DNA from: Clostridium_AD sp050717535 | GTDB lineage: Bacteria > Bacillota > Clostridia > Clostridiales > Clostridiaceae | Direction of reading: 5' to 3' | Assembly (NCBI RefSeq): GCF_050717535.1 | Contig: NZ_JBOITM010000072.1 | Location: forward strand, 1-64,000 | DNA: 64,000 nt | Program-made: the position numbers and the translations under genes | Shown: positions 1-7,851 of the stretch, piece after piece | Layout: each line of letters opens with the position of its first letter | How positions within the stretch are numbered: the stretch's first letter is position 1 | Notes under the pieces: model-generated | What the model was told of the DNA's origin: nothing | The model's input: only the letters and a program-made list of their open reading frames with translations | Database searches by the model: none

Positions 1-167
1 CTGACGCCCTAAATAAATTTTTTATTGCTATTTTTCTGTTATTTTACAATATATTCAAGTTAAACAAGTTAAAATTGGAATAGCCCAATATCCTAACGGA
101 TAAAACACAAGTTTTTGTGGTCTAATCTTTTTATTATATTAAAATAAATATCAAATACTCTTACACT

Positions 168-232
168 CAAAAAAAAGTATATATTACGTATAATGCATTA
201 GTCGTATTGCAATACGCATAATATATACTTTG
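168..232. repeat. Short palindromic dispersed repeat, copy 1
   Basis: An AT-rich inverted repeat in the intergenic region left of the first gene. The outer arms (about 174-189 and 218-230) pair as AAAGTATATATTA with its complement, and the middle is only partly paired. Its left 32 bases (168-199) are identical to the reverse complement of 15924-15955, the right end of the much longer hairpin after gatD. I read the two as members of one MITE-like or structured-RNA repeat family. No ORF is inside. Confidence 0.7.
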
Positions 233-261
233 GTTCAGTTAAATCTTAGCTGAACCAAAGC
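230..261 (-). terminator. Hairpin at the 3' end of the first gene
   Basis: CTTTGGTTCAG pairs with CTGAACCAAAG around an 11-base loop and spans the stop codon of the minus-strand gene ending at 235. It abuts the palindromic repeat. There is no clean T-run, so it could be a terminator or part of the repeat. Confidence 0.45.
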
Positions 262-675
262 AGTTTTGTCTGTAACTCTTATTACAATTAAACTATAGGC
301 ATCTTTTTTGTCTATATCTTCTATAATCTTTGAAAACTTTTCATCTAGCATCCTTAAAACACTACCCGATTTAGTTTGAATTTCATACCCTTTAGAGTTT
401 TTTATTATAAATAAATTTTCCCACTGATGAGGAGTATATTTATAAAAAATCATTTCAAAAATTATTCCTTGTTCATGAAGTAATCTTATTAAACTATTAT
501 ACTCATCAGATAATACATCATTTTCACTATTCAAGTTTTGCATAGCATAATTATTATGTTCTAATAAATTGTTTTGCTGCATTATTTCTACTTCATATTG
601 ACTCTTCTTTTGATCTAGCTTAATAGTTTTATTTTTAATTTTCTCTAAATAATAGTCATTACCATTTTTATCCAT
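235..675 (-). CDS. Hypothetical coiled-coil protein, 146 aa
   Basis: I do not recognise this protein. From residue 10 to about 70 it is rich in Lys, Glu, Asn and Gln with heptad-like spacing, so a coiled coil is likely; the C-terminal half is more mixed and predicted globular. There is no signal peptide or membrane segment, so it should be cytoplasmic. The reading frame opens at 705, but that ATG has no ribosome binding site; the ATG at 675 (MDKNGNDYY) sits about eight bases after AAGG and is preferred. It is transcribed divergently from another small coiled-coil gene 60 bases away, and the pair may share a promoter region. Real as a gene, function unknown. Confidence 0.65.
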   Translation of the reverse strand: MDKNGNDYYLEKIKNKTIKLDQKKSQYEVEIMQQNNLLEHNNYAMQNLNSENDVLSDEYNSLIRLLHEQGIIFEMIFYKYTPHQWENLFIIKNSKGYEIQTKSGSVLRMLDEKFSKIIEDIDKKDAYSLIVIRVTDKTALVQLRFN

Positions 676-734
676 TAATTTTACCTTGCCTTTCCTAGTA
701 TTCATTAGGTAGAATATAATCGAGGTGATTATAA

Positions 735-1043
735 ATGAATAAGTTTATAGACTGGATCTTTTCCAATTTAAAATATATGTGTAAAAAAGTCAAATCATAT
801 CTAATGGAATTTTATAATGATACGAAATTTTTAATTGATAAACATTCCACATTAAACAAATTATACGATCCAATTATCAGTGAAAAAATTGACATAAACA
901 AGTCTTTACAGGAAACTATAAAAATTCTAAAAAATAAAAATATTGAATCCAAAAATAATATATTAAAACTAGAAAGTAAAAATAAATTACTTCAATCTAA
1001 AATATCTATAATTCAAGATTTTTTGACTAAAAGACACGATTGA
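735..1043 (+). CDS. Hypothetical small coiled-coil protein, 102 aa
   Basis: Unrecognised short basic protein. The first 40 residues are rich in Lys and aromatic residues (MNKFIDWIFSNLKYMCKKVK) and could form an amphipathic, membrane-binding helix; residues 55-95 have Lys/Asn/Leu heptads typical of a coiled coil. There is no clear signal peptide. A good ribosome binding site (GAGGTGA, six bases before ATG) supports translation. It is divergent from the coiled-coil gene on the left, which suggests the two may act together, but nothing in the sequence proves this. Confidence 0.6.
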   Translation: MNKFIDWIFSNLKYMCKKVKSYLMEFYNDTKFLIDKHSTLNKLYDPIISEKIDINKSLQETIKILKNKNIESKNNILKLESKNKLLQSKISIIQDFLTKRHD

Positions 1044-1200
1044 TTATTACTTCCCCAGCTAATATATAATTAATATAATCAATAATATATTTATCTTTCG
1101 TTAATACTATAATGAGGTACAAACAAATAAATAGCAAGTTTATACTTGTTATTCATTTCATCCTACCTAGCATAACAATCTTAAAGTGAGGTGTTTTATA

Positions 1201-2649
1201 TTGTTCCATAGTATGTGCGAAGATAAAATATACAAAAACTTATTTAATGGAGATTGGGTTACATCAACTAATACTATAGATATTTTTTCTCCTGTAGACA
1301 ACAGTTTAGTAGGTAGCATCCCTGCTATGAGTAAAGATGAAGCTAATTTAGTTATTGCAAATTCAAAGGCCTCTCAAAAGGAATGGGCAAACATGGCAAT
1401 TAGCTCTCGTGCATCAATTTTACATAAATGTGCTGCCCTACTTGATGAAAATGTTGATTACTTATCAGTCATCATGCAAAAGGAAATTGCTAAAGATAAA
1501 CACTCTTGCGATGCTGAGATAAAAAGGACCGCAGATTTTATTAGATTTACTGCAGATGCTGGTAAAAATTTAGAAGGCGAAACTATAGGTGCAGATAATT
1601 TTCCTGGTTTTAAGAAAAACAAAATATCCTTTGTCACCAAAGTGCCAGTAGGTGTTGTCCTCGCAATTTCGCCTTTTAACTACCCCATTAATCTTTCTGC
1701 ATCTAAAATAGCCCCAGCCCTTATTGGTGGAAATAGTGTAATTTTAAAGCCCTCCACTAAGGGAGCTATTAGTGCACTCCATCTGGCCGCAATTTTTCAT
1801 GAAGCCGGAGTTCCAAATGGAGTTTTAAACACAATAACAGGTAAAGGCTCTGAAATAGGTGATTATTTAGTAACCCACAAGGATATCAATTTTATTAATT
1901 TTACTGGAAGTACAGAAGTAGGAAAACATATAGCTGTAATTGCCGGTATGGTGCCTATGATTATGGAGCTTGGTGGCAAAGATGCCGCTATAGTACTCTG
2001 TGATGCAGATATTGAAAATGCTGGTAAAGATATTGTTGCTGGTGCCTTTAGCTATTCAGGGCAACGATGTACTGCAGTTAAAAGAGTTCTAGTTATTAAT
2101 GAGGTTGCAGACAACCTCATTGCCCAGTTAATGAAAAATATAAAATTATTAAAAGTAGGTGCTCCACAAGATGATTGCGAAGTAACTCCACTTATAGATA
2201 ATAATGCTGCAGACTATGTTCAAGAACTTATAGATGATGCTTTGCATAAAGGTGCCACACTATTATATGGAAATAAGCGAATCAATAATCTAATATACCC
2301 AACCTTATTTGATAACGTAACTACAGACATGCGGCTAGCCTGGGAAGAACCCTTTGGGCCAGTACTGCCAGTGATTAGAGTTAAAAATATCGAAGAAGCT
2401 ATACTCATTGCTAACGGATCTGAATATGGTCTTCAGACTTCTGTATATACTAAAAATATAGATGATGCCTTCAATATTGCTAATCAATTAGATGTAGGTA
2501 CAGTTCAAATTAACAATAAGCCTGAAAGAGGGCCTGACCATTTTCCTTTCTCTGGAACAAAATCCTCTGGTATGGGCACTCAAGGTATAAAATATAGTAT
2601 TGAGGCTATGACTAGATCAAAAGCCACAGTTTTACTAATAAATCCATAA
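1201..2649 (+). CDS. gapN: NADP-dependent non-phosphorylating glyceraldehyde-3-phosphate dehydrogenase
   Basis: Aldehyde dehydrogenase-fold enzyme of about 482 aa. GapN oxidises glyceraldehyde-3-phosphate to 3-phosphoglycerate with NADP+, bypassing the ATP-yielding glycolytic step and giving NADPH. Visible motifs: ISPFNYP near the cofactor site, FTGSTEVG, the general-base Glu in MELGGKDAA (about residue 256), the catalytic Cys in SGQRCTA (about residue 290), EEPFGPVLP, and the C-terminal NNKPERGPDHFPF that is characteristic of GapN rather than other aldehyde dehydrogenases. The frame is open from a GTG at 1186, but GAGGTG lies at ideal spacing before the TTG at 1201, which I take as the start; ATG 1213 is a second candidate. 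Monocistronic, followed by a hairpin. In clostridia lacking an oxidative pentose phosphate pathway this enzyme is an expected NADPH source. Confidence 0.93.
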   Translation: MFHSMCEDKIYKNLFNGDWVTSTNTIDIFSPVDNSLVGSIPAMSKDEANLVIANSKASQKEWANMAISSRASILHKCAALLDENVDYLSVIMQKEIAKDKHSCDAEIKRTADFIRFTADAGKNLEGETIGADNFPGFKKNKISFVTKVPVGVVLAISPFNYPINLSASKIAPALIGGNSVILKPSTKGAISALHLAAIFHEAGVPNGVLNTITGKGSEIGDYLVTHKDINFINFTGSTEVGKHIAVIAGMVPMIMELGGKDAAIVLCDADIENAGKDIVAGAFSYSGQRCTAVKRVLVINEVADNLIAQLMKNIKLLKVGAPQDDCEVTPLIDNNAADYVQELIDDALHKGATLLYGNKRINNLIYPTLFDNVTTDMRLAWEEPFGPVLPVIRVKNIEEAILIANGSEYGLQTSVYTKNIDDAFNIANQLDVGTVQINNKPERGPDHFPFSGTKSSGMGTQGIKYSIEAMTRSKATVLLINP

Positions 2650-2658
2650 CATGATAAA

Positions 2659-2702
2659 AGAAGCAGTTAAATCATCACCTCGGTACTACTTTAACTGCTT
2701 CT
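2659..2702. terminator. Bidirectional terminator between gapN and plsC
   Basis: AGAAGCAGTTAAA (2659-2671) and TTTAACTGCTTCT (2690-2702) form a 13-bp perfect stem between two converging genes. A-rich sequence on the left and T-rich on the right would serve both strands. Confidence 0.8.
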
Positions 2703-2706
2703 ATAT

Positions 2707-3435
2707 TTACTTATTTTTATTTTCTTTTTCTAAATTTGTCTGGATTATATTTTTTACGGTTTCTGAAATCTCTGCTTTTTCTTCCTTTGACATATTATTC
2801 ATATATATAGGCTTATCAATTATAAGCTTAGCATTTGCCTTTCTAACTTTTCCATTATTACCCTCCATTGCTTTATGAGTATCATAAAATGTTATAGGTA
2901 CAATTGGAACTCCTGCCTTTATTGCTAGCCTCATACTACCTTTTTTGAATTCTCCCATAGTATTGCTTCTACTTCTAGTCCCTTCTGGAAAAATAATCAT
3001 AGAATAACCATTTTTTAAATTTTCAACACCTTCAGCAATTGCCTTCAAAGCCTCTCTCGGATTTTCTCTGTCCATAAATACACAATGAATTTGCCTCATC
3101 CAATAGCTCATGACTGGTATTTTTTCCATTTCTTTTTTAGCAACTGCGCCAGTGAGTCTATTGGTATTAGCTAATATAGATGGTATATCAAAATTACTTT
3201 GGTGGTTTCCCACAAACACACAAGGTTCATTTGGTATATTTTCTCTTCCTATCACGGTCAAATTTAAATCTGCAATCCTAAGTACGAAATTGGACCATTT
3301 TAAAGCCACCTGAGTCACATACTCTTCTGCCTCTTCTTTAGTTTTATGTTTTTTAAAACTATTTAGCTTTATTTCCTTAAAGCCCGTCCCAATTAGATTA
3401 ATAATAAGACGAAAATAAAAATATACGGTTTTCAT
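2707..3435 (-). CDS. plsC: 1-acyl-sn-glycerol-3-phosphate acyltransferase
   Basis: PlsC-family acyltransferase of 242 aa, within the normal range. It acylates lysophosphatidic acid to phosphatidic acid in membrane phospholipid synthesis. The HX4D catalytic motif is NHQSNFD at about residues 77-83, and the glycerol-phosphate binding block is FPEGTRSRS at about residues 149-157, followed by a VPIVPI block. An N-terminal hydrophobic stretch (residues 4-19) likely anchors it to the inner leaflet. The C-terminal 25 residues are Lys/Glu rich. The gene is preceded by an unusual structured non-coding region of about 150 bases and converges on gapN. I am confident of the family; the exact acyl substrate cannot be read. 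Confidence 0.92.
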   Translation of the reverse strand: MKTVYFYFRLIINLIGTGFKEIKLNSFKKHKTKEEAEEYVTQVALKWSNFVLRIADLNLTVIGRENIPNEPCVFVGNHQSNFDIPSILANTNRLTGAVAKKEMEKIPVMSYWMRQIHCVFMDRENPREALKAIAEGVENLKNGYSMIIFPEGTRSRSNTMGEFKKGSMRLAIKAGVPIVPITFYDTHKAMEGNNGKVRKANAKLIIDKPIYMNNMSKEEKAEISETVKNIIQTNLEKENKNK

Positions 3436-3464
3436 ATATCTGTCCCTTTCTCATATATCATTTT

Positions 3465-3567
3465 AACAACATTTTGGAAGCTTCAAGTCTGCCATCTTCT
3501 ATAAGTGGAAGTTGCCTAGCCTAGAAGATTACTTTGGTGGCATTCTAAATCTGCTTCCAAAGTTGTT
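3465..3567 (-). ncRNA. Structured 5' region upstream of plsC (possible cis-regulatory RNA or repeat)
   Basis: A nested inverted repeat starts 30 bases upstream of the plsC start. Outer arms: 3465-3481 with 3553-3567 (GGAAGC/GCTTCC core extended by AACAAC/GTTGTT). Inner arms: TGCCA-TCTTCTA (3490-3501) with TAGAAGA (3522-3528) and TGGCA (3538-3542). The nesting is typical of a folded RNA rather than a simple terminator. I do not recognise it as a known riboswitch or T-box. It could equally be a small mobile palindromic repeat. Confidence 0.45.
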
Positions 3568-3586
3568 AATATTGCAGCATCGCAGA

Positions 3587-3610
3587 TGATGATTTAATAC
3601 TAAATCATCA
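3587..3610. other. Perfect palindromic hairpin in the plsC / comEC-like divergent region
   Basis: TGATGATTTA (3587-3596) and TAAATCATCA (3601-3610) form a 10-bp perfect stem with a four-base loop. It lies between two divergent genes, so it is more likely an operator or part of the neighbouring structured region than a terminator. The rest of the 336-base gap (3436-3771) is AT-rich with no ORF that I can support. Confidence 0.5.
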
Positions 3611-3771
3611 CAATTTATTATACTAGTTAATAAGCTCTACTACAAACTTTTCCTTAAGTTAATATCTAAACATAAATAAATATCCGCTTTTTTTTCAAAT
3701 ATTGATATTTTTCTATATAACTGGTTAAAATCACTTATATAATTTTAAATATTCACTAGGAGATTAATCGT

Positions 3772-4650
3772 ATGCCAAAGAAAACCTGGATAACATATAC
3801 CACAATTTGCATTTTCTTAGCTATTATAACTTTGGGTGTAGGTATAATAGTAATTTATAAACCTAGCATAAAAACTAACATAAGCCTTCAAAATAATATG
3901 GTCACACATTTTATTGATGTAGGACAGGGTGATTGTATCCTCATTCAAGTAAATAATAAAAATTTATTAATCGATAGTGGTACAGGTGATTCAAAATTAA
4001 AAGTAATTAGGTACTTAAAAAGAAATAATGTTACAAAACTTGACTATGTAATTGAAACCCATCCCCATGACGATCACATAGGCGGTATGGCTAGTGTAAT
4101 TAAAACCTTTAAAATAGGCGAATTCTTCGCACCCAAAGTTACCTCTACCTCAGAGGCTTTTAAAGAAATGATCATAGCTTTAAAAAGCAAAGAGCTTAAA
4201 ATAAAAATAACTAAACCTAATATAACTTTAGATTTAGGTCCCAATACCACCTGTATCATGCTATCACCTAATAAAACAATTTACAAAGATACTAATAATT
4301 ACTCCTGCACAATAAGAGTATCTTACAAGAATTCAACTTACCTATTCACAGGTGATATACAAAAACTAAGTGAGGATGAGATTTTAGCTAAAAATTATGA
4401 TATAAGTGCTGATGTGCTTAAAGTGGCTCATCACGGTAGCAATACATCAACATCGCAAGATTTTTTAAATAAAGTCTCCCCGAAAATCGCGGTAATATCC
4501 TGTGGAGCCTATAACAGTTATGGTCACCCAAATAGAGAAACACTAGATCAACTTGAAAAATTAAATTGCATGATCTATAGAACTGATTTAGATAAAGATA
4601 TCATCCTAATAAGCAACGGCACAAATACAACTAGATATGGAGCAAAATAA
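3772..4650 (+). CDS. ComEC/Rec2-related metallo-beta-lactamase-fold hydrolase, membrane-anchored
   Basis: 292 aa. Residues 8-30 form one hydrophobic segment (signal anchor), so the hydrolase domain probably faces outside. The metallo-beta-lactamase fold follows: FIDVGQGDCILI (about residue 45), the metal-binding HPHDDHIGG (residues 97-105), FTGDI (about 195), VAHHGSN (about 222) and a final GHPN block. The FIDVGQGD start and VAHHGS motif are typical of the C-terminal domain of the competence protein ComEC, here as a free-standing protein without the transmembrane channel. Such proteins may be nucleases or phosphodiesterases; the substrate cannot be read. Monocistronic, with its own terminator. 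Confidence 0.85.
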   Translation: MPKKTWITYTTICIFLAIITLGVGIIVIYKPSIKTNISLQNNMVTHFIDVGQGDCILIQVNNKNLLIDSGTGDSKLKVIRYLKRNNVTKLDYVIETHPHDDHIGGMASVIKTFKIGEFFAPKVTSTSEAFKEMIIALKSKELKIKITKPNITLDLGPNTTCIMLSPNKTIYKDTNNYSCTIRVSYKNSTYLFTGDIQKLSEDEILAKNYDISADVLKVAHHGSNTSTSQDFLNKVSPKIAVISCGAYNSYGHPNRETLDQLEKLNCMIYRTDLDKDIILISNGTNTTRYGAK

Positions 4651-4651
4651 A

Positions 4652-4672
4652 AAAACTAGATTACCTAGTTTT
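4652..4672. terminator. Terminator after the ComEC-like gene
   Basis: AAAACTAG (4652-4659) and CTAGTTTT (4665-4672) form an 8-bp stem flanked by A and T runs just after the stop codon and before the converging beta-lactamase-like gene. Confidence 0.65.
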
Positions 4673-4706
4673 ATCATTTAACTTGCCTCTACATACATAA
4701 CCATAA

Positions 4707-5489
4707 TTATCTCCAATCTTTGTCTATGATGTCCCATACCATTTTTCCCACTCTAGATATGGTAGTTATTCCATAAACATTGTTAGGTAAATTGCTGGCC
4801 ATTACTGTAAAAATAAAATTTCCTTTTGGAATCATAATTAAGGCTGCATCATTTTCAACATTTTCAAGGCTACCACCTTTGTTTGCAACACTCTCTTGAA
4901 CATTTCTGGGAATGTAAAAAGGTATTTTATTTGTAGCCTGCTGTTTTTTTAATATATTTAAAATCAAATTACTATTTTCTTCATTTAAATATTGCTTTAG
5001 ATATAATAACTTAAAGCACTTGCTTAAATCAAAAGTAGAAGTAGTATTTTCTAATTCTTCCTGTTCTAATTTAATGTCTGTTGTAATCCTTTTCAAATTT
5101 GTGCTTTTAAGTCCCATATCTTTGAACAATTCATCTATTCGCTTAAGACTTAAGATATCGATAATTTTATTTGCTGCCGTATTATCACTTTGTATTAGCA
5201 TGGCTATTAATAAATCACGAATTGAATATTCACTAGCTGAAAATTCATGTATTATTCCATTTGAGCCCTGAGTCCTATCCCCTGCTTCTATTTTAATTTT
5301 TGATTGCAATTCTATTTTTCCATTTTCCACTTCTTTAAGTAGCGCAATGGCTAGTGGTAATTTTATGCATCCAGCTGAAACCATTCCTTTGTTTTCATTA
5401 ACTCCATAAAGATACCCACTATTTATTTCTTCAAAATAAAAACTGTAGTTACCTTCTCTAGTCTCTAAGTATTTTTTTATTACTTTCAT
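4707..5489 (-). CDS. Class A beta-lactamase-like protein lacking the nucleophilic serine
   Basis: 260 aa with the class A beta-lactamase fold order but no signal peptide, so probably cytoplasmic. The SDN-type motif is intact (QSDNTAAN, about residues 124-131), a TSTFDLSK block follows where the omega loop is expected, and a KGG replaces the KTG triad (ANKGGSL). At the active-site SxxK position the sequence is G40-C-I-K43 inside VSAGCIKLPL: Lys is kept, but the nucleophilic Ser is Gly. The DNA reads GGA TGC ATA AAA without ambiguity. It is therefore unlikely to hydrolyse beta-lactams in the usual way; it may be a binding protein or use another chemistry. A good GGAGG-type site precedes the ATG. 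It is 84 bases after pfkA in the same direction with a hairpin between them. Confidence 0.85.
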   Translation of the reverse strand: MKVIKKYLETREGNYSFYFEEINSGYLYGVNENKGMVSAGCIKLPLAIALLKEVENGKIELQSKIKIEAGDRTQGSNGIIHEFSASEYSIRDLLIAMLIQSDNTAANKIIDILSLKRIDELFKDMGLKSTNLKRITTDIKLEQEELENTTSTFDLSKCFKLLYLKQYLNEENSNLILNILKKQQATNKIPFYIPRNVQESVANKGGSLENVENDAALIMIPKGNFIFTVMASNLPNNVYGITTISRVGKMVWDIIDKDWR

Positions 5490-5513
5490 AATATCCTCCT
5501 GACTTTCATATTA

Positions 5514-5544
5514 GGTAGATAAGAATCATTAATAGTTATCTACC
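5514..5544 (-). terminator. Hairpin after pfkA
   Basis: GGTAGATAA (5514-5522) pairs with TTATCTACC (5536-5544). It lies between the pfkA stop and the next gene on the minus strand. No strong T-run follows, so termination may be partial. Confidence 0.5.
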
Positions 5545-5573
5545 ATATTTTAATGTCATGCAAAAGTGGTCTA

Positions 5574-6671
5574 TTAATCACCAAATGAAATTCCAATGGC
5601 CCTAGCTACTTTAACTAATTCTCCGTTAGGATTTACATTTTTAGTATCTCCTATAACATTTTCTAAATGTGCATAAGATATTTTATTTCCTGTAAGACAA
5701 ACCATATTTCCAAATTTTCCTGCATCAATCAAATCCACAGCTGCTACCCCATACCTAGTAGAAAGCATCCTATCAAAAGATGATGTGATACCACCTCTTT
5801 GAATATGACCAAGAACCGTACATCTAATTTCATGATTTTCTACAAGACCTTCTAGATCATAAGCTAATTTGTTGCCTATTCCACCTAGTCTTATTGGGTC
5901 TGGACTGTCTGTTACTATTTTACTAACTACAACATCTCCACCTATTGGTTTCGCACCCTCTGCAACAACAATAATACTAAATAACTTACCTTCTCTTTCA
6001 CGTTCTTCTATTTTTTCAACAATCTTATTAATATCAAAATCTATTTCAGGTATTAAAATTACATCTGCTGATCCTGAAACTCCAGATTCTAATGCTATCC
6101 AACCTGCATTTCTTCCCATTACTTCTAGTATCATTATCCTATGATGTGACTCAGCTGTAGTATGAAGTCTATCAAGAGCCTCTGTTGCTACTCCCACGGC
6201 AGTATTAAATCCAAAAGTAAAATCTGTAGATGCTAAGTCATTATCTATAGTCTTTGGAACCCCTATTACCTTAACACCTCTTCTGCCAAAATCCCTAGCA
6301 CTTGTAAGTGTACCATCTCCACCAATAACAATTAGTGCATCCACACCTTCTTTTCTCATGTTTTCTATTGCTACATCTGATACATCCCTTTTAACTTCAA
6401 TACCATCTTCTTCAACAGTGTAATCAAATAAATTATCTTTGTTAGAAGAATATAATATTGTTCCGCCTTTATGTTGAATTCCTGATACCGTTTCCAACGT
6501 TAGCGGCATTGTTTCATTCTTATATAGCCCTCTATATCCAAATCTATAACCAATTACTTCATAACCATAATTTAAAATTGCATTACGTGTAACTGCTCTA
6601 ATTACTGCATTGAGGCCTGGACAATCTCCCCCACCAGTTAATACTCCTATTTTTTTAATTTGCTGTCCCAT
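5574..6671 (-). CDS. pfkA: 6-phosphofructokinase (long, group III-like type)
   Basis: 365 aa from the chosen start, longer than the roughly 320 aa of classical bacterial PfkA. It phosphorylates fructose-6-phosphate to fructose-1,6-bisphosphate in glycolysis. Motifs: the phosphate-donor loop GVLTGGGDCPGLN (about 9-21), GGDGT (117-121), PKTIDND (139-145), MGRNAGW and GHIQRGG. Gly in GGDGT points to ATP as donor, whereas Lys in PKTIDND is a feature of pyrophosphate-dependent enzymes; this combination is known in the mixed-substrate (group III) subfamily. The frame opens at 6701, but GGGGGA lies six bases before ATG 6671 (MGQQIKK), which matches the family start. Monocistronic upstream; no pyk gene follows as it does in many Firmicutes. 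Confidence 0.93.
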   Translation of the reverse strand: MGQQIKKIGVLTGGGDCPGLNAVIRAVTRNAILNYGYEVIGYRFGYRGLYKNETMPLTLETVSGIQHKGGTILYSSNKDNLFDYTVEEDGIEVKRDVSDVAIENMRKEGVDALIVIGGDGTLTSARDFGRRGVKVIGVPKTIDNDLASTDFTFGFNTAVGVATEALDRLHTTAESHHRIMILEVMGRNAGWIALESGVSGSADVILIPEIDFDINKIVEKIEEREREGKLFSIIVVAEGAKPIGGDVVVSKIVTDSPDPIRLGGIGNKLAYDLEGLVENHEIRCTVLGHIQRGGITSSFDRMLSTRYGVAAVDLIDAGKFGNMVCLTGNKISYAHLENVIGDTKNVNPNGELVKVARAIGISFGD

Positions 6672-6845
6672 ACACATTCCCCCAAACTCTATTTGACTCA
6701 TTATACACCCTAATGTAGTAAATATAAATGATACACTCCTATTAATGAAATATTCTCAACTTTTCACAAATAGCATAACACAAATAAAAAAAACATCATA
6801 ATATAAAATAATATAATCTATAAAAGGGCTAAATGTTGCATATTT

Positions 6846-6889
6846 CTAATATGTTGTATATCACATTAAGGATTAACACAACATATTAG
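6846..6889 (-). terminator. Hairpin after uppP
   Basis: CTAATATGTTG (6846-6856) and CAACATATTAG (6879-6889) form an 11-bp stem downstream of the uppP stop on the minus strand. There is no long T-run, so its strength as a terminator is uncertain. Confidence 0.5.
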
Positions 6890-6923
6890 CTCAGATTATA
6901 CACTAAATCAAAAAAAATAATGT

Positions 6924-7751
6924 TTATATGGAGATATTAGCAAATTTAATTAGTCCTAACAATATTATACCTACTATTATCCTATATATAGCAAAAATTT
7001 TCATAGGTTTATTTTTTAGATAATTAACAAATTTTTCAACCACAATTAATGCAACTAAAAAGGCTGTTATAAAGCCAATAACCAAAGTAAGAATTTCCCC
7101 ACTACTAAAACTCATTCCACTTTTAAATAGTGTTAAGGCTGTAGCCCCAACCATAGTTGGTATTGCTAAAAAGAAAGAAAACTCCGTTGCAGCAACTGTA
7201 GATACCCCACTAACCCAACCTCCCATTATAGTAGATGCCGACCTAGACATCCCTGGCCATAGTGCAAAGCATTGAAAAACTCCTATTTTTATTGATTGTT
7301 TAATAGTTATTTGTTCTACATTTTTTGTTCTATCCAAATGCCTAAACTTCTTCTCTATAATAAGCATAAGAACTCCACCAACTACTAATGCCAAAGCTAC
7401 AGCACCTGGATTAAAAAGATATTCATCGATTTTATCACTTAGAATAAACCCTAATATTGCAGCTGGTATAAATGCCACTATAATATTAGTCCAAAACTTA
7501 ATCCCTGATGGTTTTGCCTGGAAAAATTCCACAACTGATGTCCATATTTTATTCCAATACAAAACTATAATTGCAAGAATTGCGCCTAATTGAATGATTA
7601 CTTCAAAGCTATTTGCAAATGCACTTTTAAAATTAATAGCATTTCCCACAATAATCATATGTCCAGTAGAGGAAATAGGAATAAACTCTGTTACTCCCTC
7701 TACTATAGCTATTATTATAGCTTTAAATATTAATATAATGTTCAAATTCAT
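6924..7751 (-). CDS. uppP: Undecaprenyl-diphosphatase (BacA/UppP)
   Basis: 275-aa polytopic membrane protein with about eight hydrophobic segments. It dephosphorylates undecaprenyl pyrophosphate at the outer face of the membrane to recycle the carrier for peptidoglycan and teichoic acid synthesis, and its overexpression gives bacitracin resistance. Diagnostic motifs: the N-terminal EGVTEFIPISSTGH (about 19-32), with the catalytic Glu, Ser and His, and PGMSRSAST (about 167-175), with the conserved Arg. Length and motif order are normal. Monocistronic. Confidence is high. Confidence 0.95.
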   Translation of the reverse strand: MNLNIILIFKAIIIAIVEGVTEFIPISSTGHMIIVGNAINFKSAFANSFEVIIQLGAILAIIVLYWNKIWTSVVEFFQAKPSGIKFWTNIIVAFIPAAILGFILSDKIDEYLFNPGAVALALVVGGVLMLIIEKKFRHLDRTKNVEQITIKQSIKIGVFQCFALWPGMSRSASTIMGGWVSGVSTVAATEFSFFLAIPTMVGATALTLFKSGMSFSSGEILTLVIGFITAFLVALIVVEKFVNYLKNKPMKIFAIYRIIVGIILLGLIKFANISI

Positions 7752-7851
7752 GTAATACCCGCTCCTTATAGCATTAATTTATAAAATCTTTTTTCATTAT
7801 ACTATATTAAAGAACGAGTATAATTAGAATTATACCTTATTGTTAAAATGT

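Noticed and set aside
3436..3771. Possible T-box or known riboswitch between plsC and the ComEC-like gene
   Set aside because: No T-box core (AGGGTGGNACCGCG-like) or known riboswitch consensus could be found. I kept only a generic structured-region call.
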